A stretch of 47,725 bases of DNA from Sulfurovum sp. (GTDB lineage: Bacteria; Campylobacterota; Campylobacteria; Campylobacterales; Sulfurovaceae). The DNA lies in NCBI GenBank assembly GCA_027045015.1, contig JALUBF010000032.1, forward strand, positions 22,981 through 70,705. The letters run 5' to 3'. Below are positions 1-6,945 of the stretch, in pieces. The notes under the pieces are model-generated. The model was not told where the DNA came from and did no database searches. It was given only the letters and a program-made list of their open reading frames with translations. Numbering within the stretch: position 1 is the first letter of the stretch; every line of letters starts with the position of its first letter. The position numbers and the translations under genes are program-made.

Positions 1-319
1 ATAGTTCTGATACAAAACAATCCTCCTCTATCTTAGATAGTGGTACAGGATTTGAAGGATCATCAAAAGCATCATATCTATCGAGTGCAGACTCCAATAC
101 CTCTTTTTCTATATCTATACCAAACTGCTCTAAAAAGTCCAATGCCAAACTCTTATAGTAACTACCAAGGTGTCTTTCTAAAAAACTACTGTCTAAATTT
201 GGCAACTCTTTAGGAACATAAAGTCCTCCAAAACTTGCACTTGGGCTAAGTATCGCTTCTGAAAATTCTACAGATGAAGGATTTAATCCATCATTCCCAC
301 GAGTCTCTATAAATTGCAT
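1..319 (-). CDS. thrC: Threonine synthase, N-terminal part (gene runs off left end)
   Basis: The first 106 codons are visible and the 3' part lies outside the window. Threonine synthase converts O-phosphohomoserine to threonine with PLP in the cytoplasm. The N-terminus contains the family signature IETRGND, then FSEAILSPSASFGGLYVP, which is typical of ThrC. The PLP lysine lies beyond the visible part. The ATG at 319 is preceded by AGGA eight bases upstream and by a TATAAT box at 350-355, so the gene appears to have its own promoter. In Campylobacter jejuni thrC is also next to lpxK, which supports the identity. Confidence 0.9.
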   Translation of the reverse strand, partial: MQFIETRGNDGLNPSSVEFSEAILSPSASFGGLYVPKELPNLDSSFLERHLGSYYKSLALDFLEQFGIDIEKEVLESALDRYDAFDDPSNPVPLSKIEEDCFVSEL

Positions 320-349
320 ATAAATTCCTATTTTATCTTTTATAAGCAT

Positions 350-355
350 ATTATA
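350..355 (-). promoter_or_regulatory. Putative -10 box for thrC
   Basis: TATAAT on the minus strand, giving a predicted start about 343 and a leader of roughly 24 bases carrying the AGGA ribosome site. No convincing -35 is seen, as is usual for Campylobacterota vegetative promoters. Confidence 0.55.
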
Positions 356-539
356 ACCAAAAAAACTAAGTATATTAAGTATAGGTAATAGTGATTTAAT
401 TTTGAGAAGATTAAGTAGCTAGTATCTATCTATCCTAAAAGGAGTAGAAGAATGTTTTTAGGGAAAAGAATGTCAACTATTACAAAGAATAGATAAACAC
501 TAACATACTTAACTAATAGAAGCAATCTTCTTAAGATAG

Positions 540-645
540 AAGTTAACTCTCTATTGGTAGTCCGGCTTTCTACGAGAGATCCATGGACTTTCCGTACCCA
601 CTTCGCAATGAGCTTGGCTTTTTCAATACAGGGTTACTGTATGGA
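540..645 (-). ncRNA. Candidate structured small RNA between argB and thrC
   Basis: This is a GC-richer island in the 376-base gap 320-695; the rest of the gap is AT-rich and holds no supported gene. A TATAAT at 649-654 (minus) predicts a transcript starting about 642. Read on the minus strand the RNA would have a 6-bp 5' hairpin (642-626) and a 6-bp hairpin with a GCGA tetraloop (612-597). It would then have two crossing pairings, TACG with CGTA and AGTCC with GGACT (596-559), which would form a pseudoknot. I do not recognise a known family and no clear terminator follows. thrC has a separate promoter, so this need not be its leader. Confidence 0.4.
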
Positions 646-648
646 AGA

Positions 649-654
649 ATTATA
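649..654 (-). promoter_or_regulatory. Putative -10 box for the argB-thrC intergenic RNA
   Basis: A perfect TATAAT on the minus strand. A start site seven bases downstream falls at the base of the first hairpin of the structured element, which suggests an RNA that begins with that hairpin. Confidence 0.45.
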
Positions 655-695
655 TCTGTATAAACCTTAAAGTAAAACATTTCTATGACAATTTT

Positions 696-1547
696 CTATA
701 ATTCTATACAAGTTCCTACTCCAGAACTTGTAAGTATCTCTAAAAGTAGTGAGTGTTCTACTCTTCCATCAATTATATGAGCCTTTTTAACTCCACCTCG
801 AAGTGCCTCTATACATGCATCTACTTTAGGTACCATTCCACCTTTGATGGTTCCATCTTCTTTTAATGCTTCTGTTTTTTCTATGCTTAGATTTGTGATA
901 AGTTTCATATCTTTATCTAGTACACCAGCAGTATCTGTTAAGAAGAGTACCTTTCTAGCCTCCATAGCTACTGCTATTTTAGATGCTGCTAAGTCTGCAT
1001 TAATGTTAAAACCAGGGTGACCAAGAGTAGAACTACCTGCTATAGGAGCTATAACTGGGATAGCACCATCTGATATAATATTGTTTACTATCTCAGGATT
1101 TACCTCTTCTATCTTTCCTGTATATCCAAAATTTTCAAAATCTTTTGCTATACCTTTTAAAAAACCACCATCTTTTCCAGATATACCTATGGCTTTACTT
1201 CCATGATTGTCCAATAGAGATACTATCTCTTTATTGATATGTCCAGAGAGAACCATCTCTGCTATACGCATTACCTCTTTTGTTGTTACTCTTTGACCAT
1301 CTACAAACTTAGTATCTACACCAAGATTTGCAAGTAAATCAGTAATACTCTTACCACCACCATGTACTACGATAGGCTTCATACCTACAAGATGCAAAAG
1401 AACTATATCTTGTGCAAACTGCTCTTTAAGCATCTCTGATGTTTGTGCTGAGCCACCATACTTTATAACTATCTTCTCATTACTAAATCGTTTAATGTAT
1501 GGTAACGCATCTAGTAGTGTCTTTACAATATCTATCTTATTTTGCAT
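696..1547 (-). CDS. argB: Acetylglutamate kinase
   Basis: A 283-aa cytosolic enzyme that phosphorylates N-acetylglutamate in the second step of arginine synthesis. Hallmarks are the N-terminal IVIKYGGSA phosphate-binding strand, VHGGGKSI for acetylglutamate binding, the central NADLAASKIAVAMEA segment, LFLTDTAGVL, and the GGMVPKVDACIEAL tail. Length matches the family. The ATG at 1547 has a GAAAG-type ribosome site. It lies 27 bases after lpxK on the same strand and is probably the last gene of a DUF455-lpxK-argB transcript. Confidence 0.95.
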   Translation of the reverse strand: MQNKIDIVKTLLDALPYIKRFSNEKIVIKYGGSAQTSEMLKEQFAQDIVLLHLVGMKPIVVHGGGKSITDLLANLGVDTKFVDGQRVTTKEVMRIAEMVLSGHINKEIVSLLDNHGSKAIGISGKDGGFLKGIAKDFENFGYTGKIEEVNPEIVNNIISDGAIPVIAPIAGSSTLGHPGFNINADLAASKIAVAMEARKVLFLTDTAGVLDKDMKLITNLSIEKTEALKEDGTIKGGMVPKVDACIEALRGGVKKAHIIDGRVEHSLLLEILTSSGVGTCIEL

Positions 1548-1574
1548 AAATCAACTTTCATTTTAAATATGAGA

Positions 1575-2483
1575 TTATAACATATAGCTATCTATATCTT
1601 TCAATAGTTGTTTATCTATCTCTATTTTTAACTCCATTACTACTATAGGTAGGCTAAAATCTTTCATTTTTACTGCATCTTTTTGTGTAACTAAAAGTGT
1701 AGTTGCTCCATAAGTGTGCATCTGTTTTTTTATCTGCTCTTCATCAAAGTATGCATGGTCTTCAAGATATACTTTACCAACTACACCTACTTTTGGCAAA
1801 AAAGCATCTAATCTTTTTGGATTTGAGATAGCAGTAACAAGTAACATACTTTTAGATACTTTTTCAAAAGAGACTATGCGTTTAAACTCCCTCCCCTCTT
1901 TTAAAACAACATTGGCAAACCTCTTTGTAGGGTAAAACTCTCTTAATGGACCAGCAGGAAAAGGTAATATATTTGGCATATTTTGAGGCTCTAGTAGTAT
2001 CTCATACTTCTCTATGTTTACACGATTGAATCCATCATCTAAGAGTATGAGATTAGCACCATTTTTTATGGCTAACTCTATAGCTGTCTCTCTTTTCTCA
2101 CTAACTATAACTGAGGCATTTGGTAGGGCTTCTGCCATAAGCATAGGTTCATCACCACTCATTTTTACATCTGTAACTAATTTACCATTGGAACTTACCA
2201 CTACCAAACCACTACTTTTTCGTCCATATCCTCTTGAGATAATGGTTACATCTTTATAGTAAGATGCCAAAGCTATGATAAATGGTGTTTTACCAGAACC
2301 CCCCACTTGTAGATTGCCTACAGATATGATGGGAACGGGGTATCTTGTTTTAGGAGTTGTCACTCTGCGAATAAACATAAAACTACCATAGATAACTGAA
2401 AGTGGAGAAAGAAATGCTATAGGTAGATAATGGTACCACTTGGGAGCGAAAAACATCTGCTCAAAAAAGTTTCTCAAATACAC
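1575..2483 (-). CDS. lpxK: Tetraacyldisaccharide 4'-kinase (lipid A synthesis)
   Basis: A 302-aa inner-membrane enzyme that phosphorylates the 4' position of the lipid A disaccharide. An N-terminal hydrophobic helix is followed by the P-loop GNLQVGGSGKT (residues 56-66), then TIISRGYGRKS and the LLDDGFN motif, all characteristic of LpxK. The start overlaps the 3' end of the upstream DUF455 gene by 10 bases, so translation is likely coupled. The gene shows that the cell makes lipopolysaccharide or lipooligosaccharide. It is near thrC, as in Campylobacter. Confidence 0.93.
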   Translation of the reverse strand: MYLRNFFEQMFFAPKWYHYLPIAFLSPLSVIYGSFMFIRRVTTPKTRYPVPIISVGNLQVGGSGKTPFIIALASYYKDVTIISRGYGRKSSGLVVVSSNGKLVTDVKMSGDEPMLMAEALPNASVIVSEKRETAIELAIKNGANLILLDDGFNRVNIEKYEILLEPQNMPNILPFPAGPLREFYPTKRFANVVLKEGREFKRIVSFEKVSKSMLLVTAISNPKRLDAFLPKVGVVGKVYLEDHAYFDEEQIKKQMHTYGATTLLVTQKDAVKMKDFSLPIVVMELKIEIDKQLLKDIDSYML

Positions 2484-3289
2484 TCCTTTGCACCAAGTTT
2501 TTTAATCTCACTACAACTAAATCCTGCCTCTTTTCGTGCCTCCACATTTAGATGTGGTCTATGTTTATGCATTATCTCATACTCTTTTAAAATATCAAAA
2601 TATATATCTTCATCTAAACCATCTCTTTTGCAAAGATACTTAAACCACCTATCACCTTTTTGAACATGCTCTATCTCTTCCTTATAGATAACACCAAGAG
2701 CATCTATGAGCTTTTTAACCATAGGGTATTTATGTCTATTTTCAAGTTTCTTAATAATCTGAGGATTTACATCCAATCCACTCGCCTCATAGTAACGAGG
2801 GACAACTGCCATACGCTCTAGTACAGAGTTAGCTGTATTCATAGATGCATCAAAAAGTCCACAATGTACAGGAAAATCACCATACTCATACCCAAGTTCT
2901 TCTAGTATCTCATATAGCATCTTAAAGTGACGTATCTCATCTTTAGCTACCACTAACCAATCTATCTTATACTCCATTGGCATATCTACAAAATGATAAA
3001 CTGCATCAAGTGCCAAGTCTATGGCTGAGTACTCAATGTGGATTATGGCATGAACTAATGTAGCCAACCCCTCTTTGGTCTCAAAATCTTTACGAGATGG
3101 AAGCTCTCTTGGATTGACTATATTGCACCTATTTGCATAAGATGGTTTTACAAATACCTTAGGTACAAAATCATTCTCAAGACTAACCTCATTTTGGTTA
3201 CAATACTCCAAACACTCTGCTGTAACTCTATCTTTGATCTCTATATCATTGCTGATTATGGCTTCTTCTAACATTTTATATATATTCAT
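2474..3289 (-). CDS. DUF455 family ferritin-like protein
   Basis: A 271-aa protein with a four-helix ferritin-like fold. Candidate di-iron ligands are visible: H84/E86 in HIEYSA, E118 with H121 in DEIRHFKML, and E205/H208 in EEIEHVQ. Family members are often called rRNA or tRNA-associated oxygenase-like proteins, but the function is not settled. The ATG at 3289 has no ribosome site and sits only seven bases after a minus-strand TATAAT (3297-3302), so the message may be leaderless. An internal Met6 is a less likely start. The gene overlaps lpxK and heads that transcript. Confidence 0.82.
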   Translation of the reverse strand: MNIYKMLEEAIISNDIEIKDRVTAECLEYCNQNEVSLENDFVPKVFVKPSYANRCNIVNPRELPSRKDFETKEGLATLVHAIIHIEYSAIDLALDAVYHFVDMPMEYKIDWLVVAKDEIRHFKMLYEILEELGYEYGDFPVHCGLFDASMNTANSVLERMAVVPRYYEASGLDVNPQIIKKLENRHKYPMVKKLIDALGVIYKEEIEHVQKGDRWFKYLCKRDGLDEDIYFDILKEYEIMHKHRPHLNVEARKEAGFSCSEIKKLGAKECI

Positions 3290-3296
3290 AATAAGG

Positions 3297-3302
3297 ATTA
3301 TA
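3297..3302 (-). promoter_or_regulatory. -10 box for the DUF455-lpxK-argB transcript, overlapping the divergent gene's ribosome site
   Basis: TATAAT on the minus strand ends seven bases before the ATG at 3289. The same bases adjoin AAGGAT, the ribosome site of the plus-strand gene starting at 3307. Only 17 bases separate the two divergent starts. Confidence 0.55.
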
Positions 3303-3306
3303 ACCG

Positions 3307-3912
3307 ATGCAAATTAAAATAGAGCCTATGGGAATAACACAAACTAACTGCTACATAGTTACTATAGATAAAAAAGATATTATTATTGACCCAGGGGTGG
3401 ACGCTACCAACTGGGTACTAGAGAATATCACAAACCCTGTAGCCATACTAAATACTCACGGTCACTACGACCATGTATGGTCAAACAAAGAGCTAAAAGA
3501 GATACTTCAAGTACCCATATACTGTCCCAAAGATGATGCTTTTATGTTACAAAAATGTCCACTTGGGCAACCTACACCACCAAGTCAAGTTGACTATGAG
3601 ATAGAAGGAGATGAACTACTAGATATAGATGGTATAGAAGTTTACTATAGAAACTTTGCAGGACATACCATGGGTTGTAGTATTATACAGATAGAAGATG
3701 TATGGTTCTCTGGAGATTTTCTATTTCAAAGGAGTATAGGAAGATGGGACTTTCCATTCTCTTCAGGTGAGTTGATGTTAGAGAGTTTAAAAAAAGCTAT
3801 GAAGATTAAAGAGGATTATACTATCTACCCTGGACATGGTAGTAAAACAACACTAAAAACAGAACAAAGTGTACTACCTTACTGGATAGAAGAGGTAAAA
3901 AGAGGTCTATAA
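3307..3912 (+). CDS. Metallo-beta-lactamase-fold hydrolase, glyoxalase II-like
   Basis: A 201-aa cytosolic Zn hydrolase of the GloB/YcbL type. The motif THGHYDH supplies H51, H53, D55 and H56. Further ligands are in FAGHTMG, WFSGDFLF and YPGHGS. The size fits single-domain YcbL-like thiolesterases rather than full glyoxalase II, so the exact thioester or other substrate is uncertain. The ATG follows AAGGAT at good spacing. It is divergent from the DUF455 gene and convergent with the hsrA-like gene, so it is its own unit. Confidence 0.85.
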   Translation: MQIKIEPMGITQTNCYIVTIDKKDIIIDPGVDATNWVLENITNPVAILNTHGHYDHVWSNKELKEILQVPIYCPKDDAFMLQKCPLGQPTPPSQVDYEIEGDELLDIDGIEVYYRNFAGHTMGCSIIQIEDVWFSGDFLFQRSIGRWDFPFSSGELMLESLKKAMKIKEDYTIYPGHGSKTTLKTEQSVLPYWIEEVKRGL

Positions 3913-3918
3913 CACCTC

Positions 3919-4578
3919 TTAGTAAGAAAATTTATAGCCTCTACGTCTTACTGTATGTATAACTTGAAATCCTAAAATACTCTTAAGACGTTTACGTATC
4001 TGATTGATGGCTACTTCTACAGTATTGTCACTCACATACTCTGGCTCTTCCCAAAGAGCATTGATAATCTCATCTTTAGAAAACACCCTTTGTTTACGCA
4101 AAGCAAGATAAGCTAAGATATCAAATGTCTTACCATTTAAAGAGACTATCTTATCATCATACTCTATTTTTTTGTTGGCAATGTCTATTACCAATTTTTC
4201 TATATTGACATGAGTACCAAAAAGATGACGCATATTTGATAAAACTCTTGCAGCTACCAAATCGGGATATCTGCTATGTTGATAGACAACATCATCTACA
4301 CCTAGATCGAAAAAAGATGCTTGTGCCTTAAGATCTTGAGATAAGATAATAATCTTAGTCTCACTCTTCTTCTTTTTAACCTCATTTACATAACGCTCTA
4401 AAGAAAATTTTATACCCTCATCTACGATAATAACAAGTTCATAGTGTCTAAAGTCTGTAAAGTTAGTAGCATCGTACATATCTTTTGCATTATCTACAAT
4501 ACAGATAAAATATTTCTCTAACTCTTTTTCAAGCTCTTTTACATATTCGTCAGAAAAACCAACTGTTAATATTCTCAT
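3919..4578 (-). CDS. hsrA: OmpR-type orphan response regulator, HsrA/HP1043-like
   Basis: About 219 aa, with a receiver-like domain followed by a winged-helix DNA-binding domain. The C-terminal run LWEEPEYVSDNTVEVAINQI and the end VRRRGYKFSY closely resemble Helicobacter pylori HP1043 (HsrA), an essential regulator that works without phosphorylation. At the phospho-acceptor position the usual DLVLLD is replaced by ELVIIVD, so the acceptor Asp is shifted or lost. I chose the ATG at 4578, preceded by GGAAAAGA, over an in-frame TTG at 4593. No kinase gene is adjacent. Confidence 0.85.
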   Translation of the reverse strand: MRILTVGFSDEYVKELEKELEKYFICIVDNAKDMYDATNFTDFRHYELVIIVDEGIKFSLERYVNEVKKKKSETKIIILSQDLKAQASFFDLGVDDVVYQHSRYPDLVAARVLSNMRHLFGTHVNIEKLVIDIANKKIEYDDKIVSLNGKTFDILAYLALRKQRVFSKDEIINALWEEPEYVSDNTVEVAINQIRKRLKSILGFQVIHTVRRRGYKFSY

Positions 4579-4687
4579 TCTTTTCCAATCCAAAAAAGTT
4601 AAAACTTAAAGTTTTTATGCTCTTTATATTTATTAACGTATTTATAACAAAATCAAGCTTATTTAAAAATAAAAGTAGCCATTATTT

Positions 4688-4717
4688 GTAGTTCCTACTA
4701 TATTATGTAGGAACTAC
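4688..4717 (-). terminator. Strong hairpin downstream of the OmpA-lipoprotein pair
   Basis: A perfect 11-bp stem (GTAGTTCCTAC with its complement) and an 8-base loop lie 14 bases past the lipoprotein stop. No long U-tract follows on the minus strand, so it may end or protect the transcript's 3' end. Confidence 0.5.
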
Positions 4718-4731
4718 GCAAGAAGAGAGTG

Positions 4732-5802
4732 CTATTTAGTTTGTTTTTTAATACATCTAATAGAAGCACCTGTTGCTCTATATGTACCATTACTTTCTTT
4801 AGCATCATTTTTAGTATAAGAATATAATGCTGAATGATCACCACTAGTATTAGTATCTGACCATAGATAAGCAAATTCATCTTGACCATCTAAACCTCCA
4901 GTATTTGTACGATCACCAGCTGATCCTATCTTTAAATCCGATTCAAATGCTGTCTCTCTATCACTAATATTATAAATTTTACTCATTTTATCCAATTCAT
5001 CAATAGTAGGAACTCTCCAACCTTTTGGACAAACCATATATTTAGTAGCATTATCATCATTATTCCAAAATTTTATTCTTTCAGATACATATCCTGACTC
5101 TTTTTCATTTCCATTTTTAGTTAACCAATCATATGTTCCTGATGTAGCACTTTCATATATAGGTGTTCCATATGGCCAACTATGTGGATTTACATCATCT
5201 ACAGAACTATTAGGTTTTTCATGGCCATCAGTACCTCTACCCCATTGATAATAATTTCCATAACAATCGCTATCTATTCTACTTTCACAAACTTTTTTTG
5301 AACCGAGACTTCTATCTAACCAAGTTCTATTATCATCAGCATGCACTTCACAATATGTACTATTTTTATCCCCAAAAGTAAAACAAGCATCATTTGCATC
5401 ATATGGATCACTTAGATAATTATTTGGAGTAAGAGATACATTATCTTCTGTTCCATTTAAGTAGTCATCTGCATCACAATTATCTTCTTGCCAAATTTTA
5501 TTTGAGTTATTATAGTCACGATATCCAGGGTCTTGATGAGGAAGACAAGATTTTAACCCTGTATAATTACCATCACTATCAACTTCTTGGCTATCACCAT
5601 CTTTTATACCATCACCATCTGTATCTGGGTTATATGGATCAGTATGGAATGTATTATTTTCCTCATAATCTGTAAGTCCATCATGGTCAGTATCAATAGT
5701 ATGATTAACATTAATTATCCTTCCCTCTCTATTACCTCCACACCCATTTAAAGATAGCATAAATGCTACTATGAGTGCTGTTATTGTTATCTTAGTTATC
5801 AT
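4732..5802 (-). CDS. Lipoprotein with Ca-binding TSP3-like repeats and a FISUMP domain
   Basis: A 356-aa predicted lipoprotein. It has a hydrophobic leader ending in the lipobox LNGC, then acidic DTDHDGLTD and DTDGDGIKDGD loops like thrombospondin type 3 repeats. The C-terminal part has the FISUMP (Fibrobacter major paralogous) pattern: TWLDRSLG, YYQWGRGTDG, CPKGWRVPTIDE and a closing ASIRCIK. Six or more cysteines probably form disulfides. The role is unknown, likely at the cell surface or periplasm. The ATG overlaps the ompA-like stop by 11 bases and has AAAGGA eight bases upstream, so it is translated from the same operon. Confidence 0.75.
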   Translation of the reverse strand: MITKITITALIVAFMLSLNGCGGNREGRIINVNHTIDTDHDGLTDYEENNTFHTDPYNPDTDGDGIKDGDSQEVDSDGNYTGLKSCLPHQDPGYRDYNNSNKIWQEDNCDADDYLNGTEDNVSLTPNNYLSDPYDANDACFTFGDKNSTYCEVHADDNRTWLDRSLGSKKVCESRIDSDCYGNYYQWGRGTDGHEKPNSSVDDVNPHSWPYGTPIYESATSGTYDWLTKNGNEKESGYVSERIKFWNNDDNATKYMVCPKGWRVPTIDELDKMSKIYNISDRETAFESDLKIGSAGDRTNTGGLDGQDEFAYLWSDTNTSGDHSALYSYTKNDAKESNGTYRATGASIRCIKKQTK

Positions 5803-6808
5803 TATTCATTCCTTTTCTATTTTTTGGATATATAAGTTTAGCTTCTATTCTTCTATTGAGACTTTTACCTAAAGCTGTAGCATTTGATGCAACAGGCATA
5901 CTTTCACCCATACCTTTAGATGATAATCTGTATGGACTTACTCCAAAACTTATTAGTTTATCTACTACTGCTTTTGCACGATTTTCAGAAAGTATCATAT
6001 TGTAAGCTTCAGTTCCATCACTATCTGTATAACCTGTAATCTCTACTTTAGTACCTTTATTTTTCAACAAAAATTCTGCAAAATTTTCAACTTTTGGTAT
6101 AGAGTCAGGATGTATAGTATATTTATCTACATCAAAGTGTAGTCTCAATGTAGCAAGAAGTGGACAACCTGAACTATCTACAGTAAAGTAACATGGTGTA
6201 TCTGGACATTGGTCTATAGAGTCTCTAACACCATCTCTATCTTCATCAGGAGCACTTATCTTAATAGGACATTCATTCTTATCTTTTTCAAATAAATTTA
6301 GGGGTGCAGTTACACCCATAGTTAAGATAAACTCATTCTCTTGACCATTTTTACCTCCAACAATTTGTAACATTTTACCTTCTGTTTTAGCCTTAATTCC
6401 ATCAGCAAGTTTATAAGATAGTCCTACTCCACCTTGTACAAAAAAGTTATTATCAAAAAGATTTTTTATATCACCACCTACACCTTCATAACCACCACCA
6501 CCTAACATATATGGTGTAAATACTGTACCTGTATCGTATTCATAAACACCGTTGATAGAACCTTTAAGTAGATAATGAACATTATTATGATCATTAATTT
6601 TGATATAATCAATATCAACTCTTGGATGTATTACTGAACCATTAAACTGATAAGTAAACCCAATATCTGCATTTTTAAAATACAAACTATCTTTATTGTT
6701 GATAGATGCGACTCCAGCGTTCATACCTATCTCATCTTGAACTGTTTTAATTGGTTGTTTGGCATGTAAAAGTCCAAACAATACAAAAAATAATGAAATT
6801 CTTTTCAT
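5792..6808 (-). CDS. OmpA-family outer membrane protein
   Basis: About 338 aa. A signal peptide (MKRISLFFVLFGLLHA) is followed by a probable 8-strand beta-barrel, a short DEDRDGVRDSIDQCPDTP Ca-repeat, and a C-terminal OmpA/MotB peptidoglycan-binding domain. That domain contains ITGYTDSDG, LSENRAKAV and LNRRIEAKLI. The protein should anchor the outer membrane to peptidoglycan. I chose the ATG at 6808, because the upstream in-frame ATG at 6823 itself overlaps the AGGAG ribosome site. The downstream lipoprotein shares the same type of Ca-repeat, which suggests a joint surface role. Confidence 0.88.
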   Translation of the reverse strand: MKRISLFFVLFGLLHAKQPIKTVQDEIGMNAGVASINNKDSLYFKNADIGFTYQFNGSVIHPRVDIDYIKINDHNNVHYLLKGSINGVYEYDTGTVFTPYMLGGGGYEGVGGDIKNLFDNNFFVQGGVGLSYKLADGIKAKTEGKMLQIVGGKNGQENEFILTMGVTAPLNLFEKDKNECPIKISAPDEDRDGVRDSIDQCPDTPCYFTVDSSGCPLLATLRLHFDVDKYTIHPDSIPKVENFAEFLLKNKGTKVEITGYTDSDGTEAYNMILSENRAKAVVDKLISFGVSPYRLSSKGMGESMPVASNATALGKSLNRRIEAKLIYPKNRKGMNNDN

Positions 6809-6909
6809 TCTATATCTCCTCATAATATTAAATAGTATGTAAAAGTTTACACTAATTAATATTAACTCAAACTTTAATTAAACAAAATATTTTAATTTAA
6901 CTCTTATGC

Positions 6910-6915
6910 TATAAT
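6910..6915 (+). promoter_or_regulatory. -10 box for thiI
   Basis: GCTATAAT about 30 bases before the GTG start, in an AT-rich divergent region shared with the ompA-like gene; no clear -35. Confidence 0.55.
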
Positions 6916-6945
6916 TCTAGTCAATAAAATTGAAGGTTATATCTA

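Noticed and set aside
552-645. c-di-GMP-I (GEMM) riboswitch call for the argB-thrC element
   Set aside because: The GNRA hairpin and a GAAAGTCC...AAGCCGGACTACC run are suggestive, but the 5' strand that should pair with the 3' end (P1) is not there, so I only call it an unplaced structured RNA.
4579-4593. TTG start five codons earlier for the hsrA-like gene
   Set aside because: The ATG at 4578 has a better ribosome site and matches the N-terminus of HP1043-type proteins.
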